From Thiohalomonas denitrificans (lineage in GTDB: Bacteria; Pseudomonadota; Gammaproteobacteria; Thiohalomonadales; Thiohalomonadaceae), in the NCBI GenBank assembly GCA_020725115.1, contig DYFR01000001.1, forward strand, positions 1-64,000: a stretch of 64,000 nucleotides of DNA, given 5' to 3'. Below are positions 55,981 through 64,000 of this stretch, piece by piece; within the stretch, counting starts at the first letter, position 1; each line of letters begins with the position of its first letter. The translations under genes and the position numbers were made by a program. The notes beneath the pieces were generated by a model, which was not told the DNA's origin, did no database searches, and saw nothing but the letters and a program-made list of their open reading frames with translations.

Positions 55981-56667
55981 GTGTCCAAGCTAACCCTTTC
56001 TTTCAAGGGTAAATTGCTCAAATACTTCCCGTTGAGCGAGGGTGAAAACGTCATCGGCAGCGATCCCGGCTGCAGGGTTTTTATCGACAGTCTGGCCGTC
56101 CAGCCGCATCACGCCCGCGTGACCCTGGACGGTGACACCGCCGTACTGCACGATCTGGACACCCCGGACGGCACCTTCGTCAACAACACGCGCATCAGCG
56201 CGGAACACACTCTCAGAAACGGCGACGACATCCGCGTCGGCAAGCACAACCTCACCTTCACCCTGGAACCTGCCGTTCCTGCCGTGATTGAGGAAGAACC
56301 GGTGGAAAACGAGGCGGTACCCGTATCGCTGGAAGATGCCATGCCGGAACTGGAACCCGAGCTGACGGAAGCCGACACGCTGGAGCTTGAACCAATACAC
56401 ACACCACGCCATGCCTTCCTGCAAATACTCAACGGGCAGAACATGGGCAAGACCATCAGCCTGAAGCGCAACCTGGTGAATGTGGGCAAGCCTGGAGTAC
56501 AACTGGCCATGATCGCCCACCGCAACGACGGCTTCTTCCTCACCCATCTGGAAGGCAACACACCGCCCCGCGTCGGCGATACCCAGATCGGTGACAGTGC
56601 CTGGCAACTGCACGATGGCGATATCATCCAGATCGGCAATGTGCGCATGCAGTTCTCCCTGCACTGA
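55981..56667 (+). CDS. FHA-domain protein
   Basis: A 228-aa protein with an N-terminal forkhead-associated domain (about 20-95: NVIGSDPGCRVFI, HHARVTLDGDTAVLHDLDTP, GTFVNNTRI) that binds phosphothreonine, an acidic linker (about 100-140), and a second, less conserved FHA-like segment. GTG start with GGAG eight bases upstream. Followed 12 bp later by the PilZ gene. Confidence 0.87.
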   Translation: MSKLTLSFKGKLLKYFPLSEGENVIGSDPGCRVFIDSLAVQPHHARVTLDGDTAVLHDLDTPDGTFVNNTRISAEHTLRNGDDIRVGKHNLTFTLEPAVPAVIEEEPVENEAVPVSLEDAMPELEPELTEADTLELEPIHTPRHAFLQILNGQNMGKTISLKRNLVNVGKPGVQLAMIAHRNDGFFLTHLEGNTPPRVGDTQIGDSAWQLHDGDIIQIGNVRMQFSLH

Positions 56668-56679
56668 GGATCATCCCCA

Positions 56680-57039
56680 TTGAGTGAAAAACGCCACTTC
56701 CAACGCATCCCGATGGACGGCCAGGCTGCACTGTACTGTGGCGGCGAACGCTGGGACAGCCGCCTGCTCGACATCTCGCTCAAGGGTGCGCTGATTGTGG
56801 CCCCGGCGGATTGGGAGACTGATTCCGCCGTCGGCTGCCAACTGGAACTGCGCCTGGACGGCGACGTCGTGATCTCCATGGACGGCACCGTGGTGCACTG
56901 CGAAGAAGGCCATCTTGGTTTCCGCTGCGATCACATCGAACTGGACAGCATCAGCCACCTCAAGCGCCTGGTGGAACTCAACCTGGGCGACGAAGCCCTG
57001 CTCGAACGCGAACTCACCGAACTGTCCCAGGGCGGCTGA
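56680..57039 (+). CDS. PilZ-domain c-di-GMP receptor
   Basis: A 119-aa PilZ protein. The c-di-GMP binding Arg-rich motif is KRHFQRIP (residues 4-11), and the second motif is around LDISLKGALIV, where the consensus D-x-S-x-x-G reads DISLKG. TTG 56680 follows GAGGA. It joins the EAL, GGDEF-EAL, HD-GYP and YajQ genes as a further c-di-GMP component. Confidence 0.9.
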   Translation: MSEKRHFQRIPMDGQAALYCGGERWDSRLLDISLKGALIVAPADWETDSAVGCQLELRLDGDVVISMDGTVVHCEEGHLGFRCDHIELDSISHLKRLVELNLGDEALLERELTELSQGG

Positions 57040-57059
57040 GTCCAATATCCATAGTCAAA

Positions 57060-57150
57060 TAATTTCAACGCAGAGTCGCGGAGACGCGGAGGTCGCAGAG
57101 GGATGACATTCGTACTCTGCGCCTCTGCGCCTCTGCGCCTCTGCGTTAGG
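57060..57150. repeat. GCAGAGTCGCGGAGACGCGGAGG / CTCTGCGCC repeat
   Basis: CGCAGAGTCGCGGAGACGCGGAGGTCGCAGAGG at 57070-57102 faces three copies of CTCTGCGC at 57121-57146. Same family as 6436-6600. It lies between the convergent PilZ gene and radA. Confidence 0.8.
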
Positions 57151-57179
57151 TTTTCGTCTTCATCTTCTAACAGTTGACG

Positions 57180-58544
57180 TCAGAACTGCTGCAAGGCCTC
57201 GTCGAGGCGGCGCACGCCGATGATTTCCATTCCGTCCACCTTCTGCTTGGGCTTGTTGGCCAGCGGCACCAGGGCGCGGGTGAAGCCGTGCTTGGCCGCC
57301 TCGCGCAGGCGGTCCTGGCCATTGGGCACCGGACGGATCTCTCCGGCCAGCCCCACCTCGCCAAACACCACCAGCCCCTGCGGCAGGGGGCGGCTGCGCA
57401 GGCTGGACAGCACGGCGAGCAGGGTGGCGAGGTCGGCGCCGGTCTCGGTGACGCGCATGCCGCCCACCACGTTGACGAACACGTCCTGATCGTGGGTGAC
57501 GATACCGCCGTGGCGATGCAGCACGGCGAGCAGCATGGCCAGGCGGTTGTGCTCCAGGCCGACGGTGACGCGGCGCGGATTGGACAGGTGGCTCTCGTCC
57601 ACCAGGGCCTGCACCTCCACCAGCAGGGGGCGGCTGCCCTCGATGGTGACCATGATCACACTGCCCGGCACCTCCTCCTCATGTCGCGACAGGAAGATGG
57701 CCGAGGGGTTGGTCACCTCCTTCAGCCCCTTGTCGGTCATGGCGAACACGCCCAGTTCGTTCACCGCACCGTAGCGGTTCTTGAAGGCACGCACCACGCG
57801 GTAGCGGCTGCCGGAATCGCCCTCGAAATACAGCACCGTGTCCACCATGTGCTCCAGCACGCGCGGTCCGGCCAGCTGGCCGTCCTTGGTGACGTGGCCG
57901 ACCAGGAACAGCGCGGTGCCGCTCTGCTTGGCATAGCGCACCAGCTGCGCCGCGCTCTCGCGTACCTGGGCCACCGAACCCGGCGCCGACTGCAGCAGCT
58001 CCGTATAGACCGTCTGCACCGAATCCACCACCAGCACCTGCGGCCGCTCCTGCTGCGCCACGGCGAGGATATCCTCCACCCGCGTCTCGGTGAGCAGGCG
58101 TACATGGTCGGTAGGCAGGCCTAGGCGCTGGGCGCGCATGCTCACCTGCTGCGGCGACTCCTCGCCGGTGACGTAGAGGGTGCGCTGGCCCGCGCCCAGG
58201 GTAGTCAGGGTCTGCAGCAGCAGGGTGGACTTGCCGATGCCCGGGTCGCCGCCCAGCAGCACCACCGAGCCGGCCACCAGGCCGCCACCCAGCACGCGGT
58301 CGAATTCGCTGCTGCCGGTGGACAGGCGGCTGGTCTCCTCCGGTGCCACTTCCTTGAGGCTCTGCACCGCCAGGGTACCGGCGGTACCGGCATAGCCGGC
58401 GTGACGCCCCTTGCGCTCGGCCGGCGGCGCCGCGATGGTCTCCACCATGCTGTTCCAGGCGCCGCAGTCGCCGCACTGCCCCGCCCACTTGGGGGCCTGG
58501 CCGCCGCATTCGGTGCAGGTGTAAATGGTCTTGCCCTTGGCCAT
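57180..58544 (-). CDS. radA: RadA (Sms) DNA repair protein
   Basis: A 454-aa branch-migration helicase. N-terminal zinc finger CTECGGQAPKWAGQCGDC, RecA-like core with GGDPGIGKSTLLLQ and VDSVQTVY, RadA motif KNRYGAVNELGVF, and a C-terminal Lon-like domain. Confidence 0.98.
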   Translation of the reverse strand: MAKGKTIYTCTECGGQAPKWAGQCGDCGAWNSMVETIAAPPAERKGRHAGYAGTAGTLAVQSLKEVAPEETSRLSTGSSEFDRVLGGGLVAGSVVLLGGDPGIGKSTLLLQTLTTLGAGQRTLYVTGEESPQQVSMRAQRLGLPTDHVRLLTETRVEDILAVAQQERPQVLVVDSVQTVYTELLQSAPGSVAQVRESAAQLVRYAKQSGTALFLVGHVTKDGQLAGPRVLEHMVDTVLYFEGDSGSRYRVVRAFKNRYGAVNELGVFAMTDKGLKEVTNPSAIFLSRHEEEVPGSVIMVTIEGSRPLLVEVQALVDESHLSNPRRVTVGLEHNRLAMLLAVLHRHGGIVTHDQDVFVNVVGGMRVTETGADLATLLAVLSSLRSRPLPQGLVVFGEVGLAGEIRPVPNGQDRLREAAKHGFTRALVPLANKPKQKVDGMEIIGVRRLDEALQQF

Positions 58545-58547
58545 CGC

Positions 58548-58772
58548 CTATTCCTTGTTGTCGTCGTCGGCATCCGGGTAATTGCGCCGATCTTCCTTGT
58601 CGCCGCGGCGCGCCTGCCGCCGCTGCGTACGCAGCCCCCACAGCAGCAGGAACACGAAGGCGGCCGGCAGCAGCACCAGCAGCAGAATGGTCCCCGCCAT
58701 CCCCAGCTCGGCGGTGCAGGCCGACAGCGACATCGACAGCGGCAGCAGACTCATCAGTTTCGCCTTGTTCAT
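58548..58772 (-). CDS. Small membrane protein or lipoprotein
   Basis: A 74-aa protein: a short hydrophobic start with a lipobox-like LSAC at about residue 18, a membrane helix (about 24-46: AGTILLLVLLPAAFVFLLLW) and a charged tail (RRQARRGDKEDRRNYPDADD). No known family. It ends 3 bp before the radA start, so it is read with it. Confidence 0.6.
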   Translation of the reverse strand: MNKAKLMSLLPLSMSLSACTAELGMAGTILLLVLLPAAFVFLLLWGLRTQRRQARRGDKEDRRNYPDADDDNKE

Positions 58773-58786
58773 TACGGCCAAGAATC

Positions 58787-58834
58787 AGATACAAGAGCAA
58801 AGGGACAAGATACAAGAGGATGAGTGCGCTGTCG
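58787..58834. repeat. ATACAAG-type repeat, single arm
   Basis: AGATACAAGAGCAAAGGGACAAGATACAAGAGG followed by GTGCGCTG. It matches the reverse complement of 43205-43247 almost base for base. Confidence 0.75.
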
Positions 58835-58835
58835 C

Positions 58836-59294
58836 TTATCCACCCTGCAATTCCCCATCCTGCCTTGAAGACACATACGGCCCTGCCTCGGCGGGAAACA
58901 GCGTGGCCAGCGCTGTGCGCGTGGTGGCGTTGAGCGGCAGGTTGGCCAGTTCGCTCCAGGCCACCCAGCATGCGGCGCTGGCATCGTCACCGGCCTGCGG
59001 CTCGCCGCTTACATAGTCTGCCGCCAGGTCGACGATGACATAGTGATAGCGCAGCGTGCCATCGGTATCGCGTTCGATGTGTTCACAGGTGTAGATGGGT
59101 TTGGTGGCACGGATGGCGATGCCGGTTTCTTCCCGTATCTCGCGCTCCGCCGCCTGTTGCAGGGTCTCGCCCAGGCGCTGGCGGCCGCCGGGGATGGCCC
59201 ACAGTCCGGCGCCGGGCGGGCGGCCGCGCTGTACCAGCAGCACCCGCCCCTGCTCCACCACCACGGCACCGACGCCGACCTGGGGGCCGGACAT
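58836..59294 (-). CDS. NUDIX hydrolase (ADP-ribose pyrophosphatase-like)
   Basis: A 152-aa NUDIX protein with the box G-x5-E-x7-REEx (GETLQQAAEREIREETGI) and upstream WAIPGGRQRLGE. Substrate unknown. ATG 59294 overlaps the alr stop by one base. Confidence 0.93.
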   Translation of the reverse strand: MSGPQVGVGAVVVEQGRVLLVQRGRPPGAGLWAIPGGRQRLGETLQQAAEREIREETGIAIRATKPIYTCEHIERDTDGTLRYHYVIVDLAADYVSGEPQAGDDASAACWVAWSELANLPLNATTRTALATLFPAEAGPYVSSRQDGELQGG

Positions 59295-60373
59295 TACGCC
59301 CCGTTCTCGACCGCATCCACGCGCGGCATCACCCGGCACAGCAGTTCATAGGGAATGGTGCCCGCATGCTCGGCGATCTCCTCCACCGGCAGGCCCTCGC
59401 CCCACAGCACCACCGGGTCACCGGGGTGTGCCGCGGGCTGACCGCGCAGGTCGACGGTGAGCATGTCCATGGAGACGCGACCGACCAGGGGTACCCTTTG
59501 ACCCTTGACCAGCACCGGCACGCCGTTGGCCACATGGCGCGGATAGCCGTCACCATACCCCGCCGCCACCACACCCACGGTCATGTCCTCGGGGCAGACA
59601 AAGGCGCCGCCGTAGCCCACCGCATCGCCGCGCTTGAGATGCTTGACCGCGATAAGCTCCGAGCGCAGGGTCATCACCGGCCTGAGGTCGTGCTGCTCGC
59701 CGCGCCCGCCCAGCAGGGGCGACACGCCATACAGCATGATGCCGGGGCGTACCCATTCGGCATGGGAGTCGGGCCAGCCCAGCAGGGCGGCGGAATTGGC
59801 GATGGAACGCTGCCCGGGCAGGCCGGAGGTGTGCAGATGAAAGGCAGCAATCTGGTCGGCAGTGAAACAGTCGTCCAGGTTGTCGGCATTGGCCAGATGG
59901 GTCATGCAGCCCACCACCTCGGCCACGTTGGAGCAGGCATCGAGCCGTTGCCAGGCCTCCTGCGCCTGTGCCAGCGGAAAGCCCAGCCGGTGCATGCCGC
60001 TGTCCACCTTGAGCCACACAGGCAGGGGCTGCGACAGGTGCGCCTGCTCCAGCTGTTCCAGCTGGGCGGCGTTATGGATGGCAGGGATGAAGCGATGGCG
60101 GGCGATGGCCTCCAGTTCGTCGGCACCGAAGAACCCCTCCAGCAGCACGATAGGCTGGTTCACGCCGGCCTCGCGCAGCTGGATCGCCTCGGCCAGACAG
60201 GCCACACCGAAACCGTCGGCCTGCTCCAGGGCACGGGCCACACGCAGCATGCCGTGGCCATAGCCGTTGGCCTTGATGGCGGCCAGGATACGGCTGCCGG
60301 GCGCCGCGGCACGGGCACGCGCCAGATTGTGGCGCAGTGCCGCGAGATCGATGACGACCTGGGTGGCGCGCAT
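59294..60373 (-). CDS. alr: Alanine racemase
   Basis: A 359-aa fold-III PLP enzyme supplying D-alanine for peptidoglycan. PLP lysine in AAIKANGYGHG and catalytic tyrosine region VGYGGAF. Its ATG overlaps the dnaB stop. Confidence 0.97.
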   Translation of the reverse strand: MRATQVVIDLAALRHNLARARAAAPGSRILAAIKANGYGHGMLRVARALEQADGFGVACLAEAIQLREAGVNQPIVLLEGFFGADELEAIARHRFIPAIHNAAQLEQLEQAHLSQPLPVWLKVDSGMHRLGFPLAQAQEAWQRLDACSNVAEVVGCMTHLANADNLDDCFTADQIAAFHLHTSGLPGQRSIANSAALLGWPDSHAEWVRPGIMLYGVSPLLGGRGEQHDLRPVMTLRSELIAVKHLKRGDAVGYGGAFVCPEDMTVGVVAAGYGDGYPRHVANGVPVLVKGQRVPLVGRVSMDMLTVDLRGQPAAHPGDPVVLWGEGLPVEEIAEHAGTIPYELLCRVMPRVDAVENGA

Positions 60374-63249
60374 CAGTACTCCTCGTACCCCCCGTGGGCG
60401 CAGTTCTCGAAGCGGGTGTACTGGCCGAGGAAGGTGAGGCGCACGGTGCCGATGGGGCCGTTACGCTGCTTGCCGATGATGATCTCCGCGGTACCCTTGT
60501 CCGGACTGTCCGGGTTGTAGACCTCATCGCGGTAGATGAAGACGATGATGTCGGCGTCCTGCTCGATGGCGCCGGACTCGCGCAGGTCGGACATCACCGG
60601 GCGCTTGTTGGGGCGCTGCTCCAGCGAGCGGTTGAGCTGGGACAGGGCGATCACCGGCACGCTCAGCTCCTTGGCCAGGGCCTTGAGCGAACGCGATATC
60701 TCGGAAATTTCGGCGGTACGGTTCTCGTTGCTGCCGGGCACCTGCATCAGCTGCAGGTAGTCGATGACGATGAGACCGAGGCCATGCTCCTGCTCGCGCG
60801 CCAGACGGCGGGCGCGGGCGCGTACCTCGGTGGGACTCAGCGCCGGCGTGTCGTCGATGAAGATCGGCGCCTCGGCCAGCAGGCTGACGGCGGAGGTCAG
60901 CCGCGGCCAGTCGTCCTCGTCCAGCTTGCCGGTGCGCACCTTCTTCTGATCGATATGGCCGAGCGACGACATCATGCGCATGGCCAGCTGCTCACCCGGC
61001 ATTTCCATGGAAAACACGGCCACCGCCTTTTGCTCCTTGATCGCCACATGCTCGACCAGATTCATGGCGAAGGAGGTGTTGTGTACACAGATGTCGTTGG
61101 CGATGAAATTATGTGTGTGCGGGACGGTAAGGTCGTACACCTGCCGCCGGCCGGACGGCACGATGGAGACAATACGATCCCAATAGACATCGCTGCCGGC
61201 CAGCGCCAGCAGTTCCCGATGCCCCAGGGCCAGCGCCAGACGGGCCAGACGCGAACGCGACAGGGCGCGGCGATGGGCATGCAGGTTGGATGCGGGCAAC
61301 CCCGCCCGGCGGGCCAGCTCGGCCCAGCACATCCCGCCCTTGGCCTGCTCGATCAGCTCCCATACTTCCACCGGGACGAGATCGGTGTTGCTCTGACGGC
61401 GCCGCTGCGCCACCGCCCCGGCCGCCGCCGTCAACGCCTCCTCCTTGCCGAACATGCCGATCTCGCGTGCGAAGCTGAGGATGGAGTCGGCATGGGTGAT
61501 ATCCAGCTGCCAGGTGGGCCGGCGTGTTGCGCGATACTTGACCCAGCGCAGACGCAGCGACGCCAGTACACCGAAACGCAGCAGCAGGTGCTGCACCTGA
61601 CGCGCCAGCCTCTCGTTGACCGTGGCGTAGCCGAGCTGGGCCTGGCCCGACTTCAGCACCGTGGCCCAGCCGTCGGTGGCGAACAGGCGGTTGAGGAACA
61701 GGGCCAGTTGTTCCCGTGCCAGGCGGAACACCTGGGAGGGCACGTGCTTGCCGGCGGCGCCGTGGCCGAGCAGGCCCTGGGCGCGCAGCCAGTCCGCCAG
61801 GGGATTCATTGCGTTCTTGCGCGCCGCCGCCAGGCCGTCGGGCGCCAGCTCCTCGGGCTGGACCTGGAGCACTGCGCACAGGCGTTCGAACGCAGCCTCT
61901 GCCGGCACCGCCCTGCCCTGGCGCCAATAGGTGACGGTGGCCGGCGCCACGCCGACGGCGGCGGCCACGGCACGCGCCGCCACCCCGCTCGCGGCCAGGG
62001 CGCCGTCGAGCCGCGCGGCGAACGCCGCCCGCTGGCCGGCAACGGCCGTGGCATCCTTGGTGACCCGCCAGGAAGATGCGTAACCGGCGCGTCGCTCGGT
62101 AGAGCTCAGACGCAAGCCGCCAAACGCTTCCACCGCGGCGGCAAAATCAGCGGCGATGCGCGGATTGGTGTTGGTGAACTGCACGGTGTTGCCGACCAGC
62201 GTGCCGTCGCCGATCAGATAGGCGAGCAGCCTGACTTCGCACTCCCGCAAGCGCTCCTGGCCGAACACCGGCAGTTGCCGCGGCACGGCGATGCTGTCGC
62301 CGGGCGCCAGCTCGTGCAGGTGGCGCCAGCCGCGGGGAGTGAGGAAGGGATGGACGAACGTGGTTTCGACGCGGCGCCCCAGCCGGGTGGTCACCTCGAA
62401 CACCGGCTTAAGACCGTCGTCCACGTAGTCACTGGGCGTGGCGCGCGCCAGACGGAACTCCCCGGTCAATGTCCCCACCGGCTGGCCGCGGTGGTGCCGG
62501 AATACCTCCTCGATGGTGACCATACTACCGTCGTCCAGCACCAGTTCGGCGTCATGGGCCAGACACTTGCCCATGGACGGACGGCCGGCGACGATGACCA
62601 GGTCGGATTTCTGCAAGCCGGCGGTCATTTCATCGAAATCGGCATAGCCGGTGGCGATACCGGTGATCGGGCTGTCCATGCTGAACAACTGGTCGATCTT
62701 GTCCACCGCCTTGACCAGCAGATCCTTCATGCCGGTGAAACCGACGCGGGAGCGGGCGCCCTGGTCGGCAATCTGGTAGACCTTCTTCTCTGCCTCGTCC
62801 AGCAACTGGAATACCGTGCGCCCGTCCGGATTGAAGGCGGTGTCGGCAATCTCGTTGGTAACGCGGATCAGTTGGCGCAGCACCGAACGCTCGCGCACGA
62901 TGCTGGCGTAGGACTTGATGTTGGCGGCGCTGGGGGTGTTGCCGGCAAGACTGCCGAGATAGGCGATGCCGCCGGCATCGTCGAGCTGGGCCTTCTTGTC
63001 CAGCCACTCGGCCAGGGTGACGACATCACAGGGGTCACTCTTTTCCGCCAGCAGGCGGATGGCGTGGAAGATCAGGCGGTGATCGCGACGGTAGAAGTCA
63101 TCCTCGCCGACCAGATCGGCGACCTTGTCCCAGGCGCTGTTGTCCAGCATCAGACCGCCGAGTACGGCCTGTTCGGCTTCAATGGAATGGGGCGGAACCT
63201 TGAGCGCCGCAGTGGCGTCCAGCCCAGTGGAAACGGCGAGCTTTTGCAT
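60373..63249 (-). CDS. dnaB: Replicative DNA helicase DnaB, interrupted by an intein
   Basis: A 958-aa precursor. Residues 1-228 and 725-958 make a normal DnaB of 462 aa: N-terminal domain, then the RecA core whose Walker A is split as GRPSMGK / TSFAMN, with later LIVIDYLQLM, SQLNRSLEQRP and SDLRESGAIEQDADI. The 496-residue insert (229-724) has all splicing motifs and must be removed for activity. ATG 63249 is used. Upstream is rplI, downstream alr, a common gammaproteobacterial order. Confidence 0.96.
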   Translation of the reverse strand: MQKLAVSTGLDATAALKVPPHSIEAEQAVLGGLMLDNSAWDKVADLVGEDDFYRRDHRLIFHAIRLLAEKSDPCDVVTLAEWLDKKAQLDDAGGIAYLGSLAGNTPSAANIKSYASIVRERSVLRQLIRVTNEIADTAFNPDGRTVFQLLDEAEKKVYQIADQGARSRVGFTGMKDLLVKAVDKIDQLFSMDSPITGIATGYADFDEMTAGLQKSDLVIVAGRPSMGKCLAHDAELVLDDGSMVTIEEVFRHHRGQPVGTLTGEFRLARATPSDYVDDGLKPVFEVTTRLGRRVETTFVHPFLTPRGWRHLHELAPGDSIAVPRQLPVFGQERLRECEVRLLAYLIGDGTLVGNTVQFTNTNPRIAADFAAAVEAFGGLRLSSTERRAGYASSWRVTKDATAVAGQRAAFAARLDGALAASGVAARAVAAAVGVAPATVTYWRQGRAVPAEAAFERLCAVLQVQPEELAPDGLAAARKNAMNPLADWLRAQGLLGHGAAGKHVPSQVFRLAREQLALFLNRLFATDGWATVLKSGQAQLGYATVNERLARQVQHLLLRFGVLASLRLRWVKYRATRRPTWQLDITHADSILSFAREIGMFGKEEALTAAAGAVAQRRRQSNTDLVPVEVWELIEQAKGGMCWAELARRAGLPASNLHAHRRALSRSRLARLALALGHRELLALAGSDVYWDRIVSIVPSGRRQVYDLTVPHTHNFIANDICVHNTSFAMNLVEHVAIKEQKAVAVFSMEMPGEQLAMRMMSSLGHIDQKKVRTGKLDEDDWPRLTSAVSLLAEAPIFIDDTPALSPTEVRARARRLAREQEHGLGLIVIDYLQLMQVPGSNENRTAEISEISRSLKALAKELSVPVIALSQLNRSLEQRPNKRPVMSDLRESGAIEQDADIIVFIYRDEVYNPDSPDKGTAEIIIGKQRNGPIGTVRLTFLGQYTRFENCAHGGYEEY
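61078..62565 (-). other. DnaB intein with LAGLIDADG endonuclease domain and inserted HTH
   Basis: Intein residues 1-496. Splicing residues: Cys1 (CLAHDAELVL), block B TTFVH, penultimate His and terminal Asn (ICVHN), then Thr+1 of the host. The endonuclease domain has two dodecapeptides, LLAYLIGDG (113-121) and LFLNRLFATDG (289-299), each with its acidic residue, so it may be active. Between them (about 186-240) is an XRE-type helix-turn-helix (AVAAAVGVAPATVTYWRQG), and a second HTH-like segment follows later (CWAELARRAGLPASNLHAHR). The site, after the Walker A lysine, is a known DnaB intein insertion point. Confidence 0.95.
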
Positions 63250-63330
63250 GGCGTTCTGTGACCTGGCTAACCCGTTGGGTTCCCAGAGTGCCTCAGGCGG
63301 CAGCCCGGAGGAAGAGCGCAAAATCCATGC

Positions 63331-63352
63331 CCGCCCCCATTGGCGGGGGCGG
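63331..63352. terminator. Hairpin after rplI
   Basis: CCGCCCCC / GGGGGCGG with a 6-base spacer. On the minus strand, the direction of rplI, it is followed by GCATGGATTTT, so only a weak T-run. It may partly terminate between rplI and dnaB. Confidence 0.5.
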
Positions 63353-63366
63353 ACAGTGACTCATGG

Positions 63367-63816
63367 TCAGGCGCTGACGACGTTGACCTTGATGGCCTGA
63401 GTAACGTCGGTATGCAGGTTCAGCTCGATCTCGTATTCGCCGGTCTGGCGGATCGGGCCTTCCGGCATGGCAATCTCCTGACGCTTCACTTCGACACCGG
63501 CCTGACACACGGCATCGGCGATGTCGGCGGTGCCGATGGAACCGAACAGCTTGCCTTCGTCACCGGCGTTGTGGGCGATGGTGACGGCACCCAGCGCGGC
63601 CAGCCTGGCGGCACGGGCCTGGGCGGCAGCCAGCATGTCGGCTGCAGCCTGCTCCAGCTCGGCGCGGCGGGCCTCGAACTTCTCGATGTTGCTCTTGGTC
63701 GCCATCACGGCCATACCACGCGGCATCAGGAAATTGCGGCCATAACCGGCACGCACCTTGACCGTCTCGCCCAGGGCGCCCAGATTGCGTACCTTTTCCA
63801 GCAGAATCACTTCCAT
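63367..63816 (-). CDS. rplI: 50S ribosomal protein L9
   Basis: A 149-aa L9 with the start [20 protein letters not shown] and [15 protein letters not shown]. The start ATG follows GAGGTAAAGAAA. Part of rpsF-rpsR-DUF2232-rplI. Confidence 0.98.
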   Translation of the reverse strand: MEVILLEKVRNLGALGETVKVRAGYGRNFLMPRGMAVMATKSNIEKFEARRAELEQAAADMLAAAQARAARLAALGAVTIAHNAGDEGKLFGSIGTADIADAVCQAGVEVKRQEIAMPEGPIRQTGEYEIELNLHTDVTQAIKVNVVSA

Positions 63817-63873
63817 TTTCTTTACCTCGACTTAATTTGCGCCCGGTCTAGCCGTGCCACACCAAATTATCCA

Positions 63874-64000
63874 TTAGGGTTTCCCGGCCCCTATGCGGGC
63901 CCGAAAATCCATCCAGTTATCCACCATACCCGCCACTGCCAGGGTCAACGCCGTCTGCGTCGTCACCATCGGCAGCAGCAGCAACACATACATCGCCACC
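63874..64000 (-). CDS. C terminus of a DUF2232 membrane protein (5' end outside window)
   Basis: The last 42 codons read ...VAMYVLLLLPMVTTQTALTL, a membrane helix, then a second hydrophobic stretch and the end MVDNWMDFRARIGAGKP. The (L/V)DNWMDFR ending is typical of DUF2232 proteins encoded between rpsR and rplI. Too short to say more. Confidence 0.75.
   Translation of the reverse strand, partial: VAMYVLLLLPMVTTQTALTLAVAGMVDNWMDFRARIGAGKP

Noticed and set aside
60394-63261. 955-codon plus-strand ORF opposite dnaB
   Set aside because: Shadow of dnaB and its intein; no domain recognised.

Overview
The window (about 64% GC by eye) carries the regulatory and accessory half of a chromosomal nitrogen-fixation (nif) region, followed by ordinary core genes. 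A NifL-NifA pair, an Rnf complex divergent from nifLA, NifM, NifO, NifQ and the rpsR-DUF2232-rplI-dnaB-alr-radA order point to a free-living, non-enterobacterial gammaproteobacterium. The genus cannot be named from the sequence. AddAB-like proteins replace RecBCD, and DraT/DraG allow post-translational switching of nitrogenase.

Region 1 (1-12,950): nifH leaves the left edge on the minus strand, so nifD and nifK should lie outside. To its right are draT, a vapBC toxin-antitoxin pair, and a three-gene unit (SIR2-like protein, small Cys-rich protein, EAL phosphodiesterase) with its own NifA site and sigma-54 promoter. Then come draG, nifQ, nifO, an unlisted 39-codon ORF, a nif-type ferredoxin and nifB on the minus strand. 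A 1.7-kb segment of orphan genes (an MNT nucleotidyltransferase and two unknowns), bounded by 150-bp inverted repeats, separates nifB from a gamma-glutamylcyclotransferase-like gene and a hemerythrin.

Region 2 (13,040-31,350): nifL-nifA diverges from rnfABCDGEH. The two units share a control region with one central NifA site and a sigma-54-type promoter on each side. Next is an unrecognised 188-aa gene with two NifA sites and a sigma-54 promoter, then nifV-cysE-TPR-nifW-nifZ-nifM, a CBS-domain gene and iscA-nifU-nifS. Together these make Fe-S clusters, homocitrate and FeMo-co precursors, deliver electrons, and regulate and mature nitrogenase.

Region 3 (31,351-64,000): a periplasmic binding protein paired with a GGDEF/EAL protein, addB-addA, cnoX, dsbC, yajQ, an HD-GYP protein, xerD, ogt, the rpsP-rimM-trmD-rplS operon, ffh, an MBL hydrolase, ypjD-corB, FHA and PilZ proteins, radA, a NUDIX protein, alr, dnaB with a 496-aa intein, rplI, and the end of a DUF2232 gene.

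Intergenic spaces, including those inside operons, hold several families of dispersed repeats. I saw no rRNA, tRNA, CRISPR array or intact insertion sequence.
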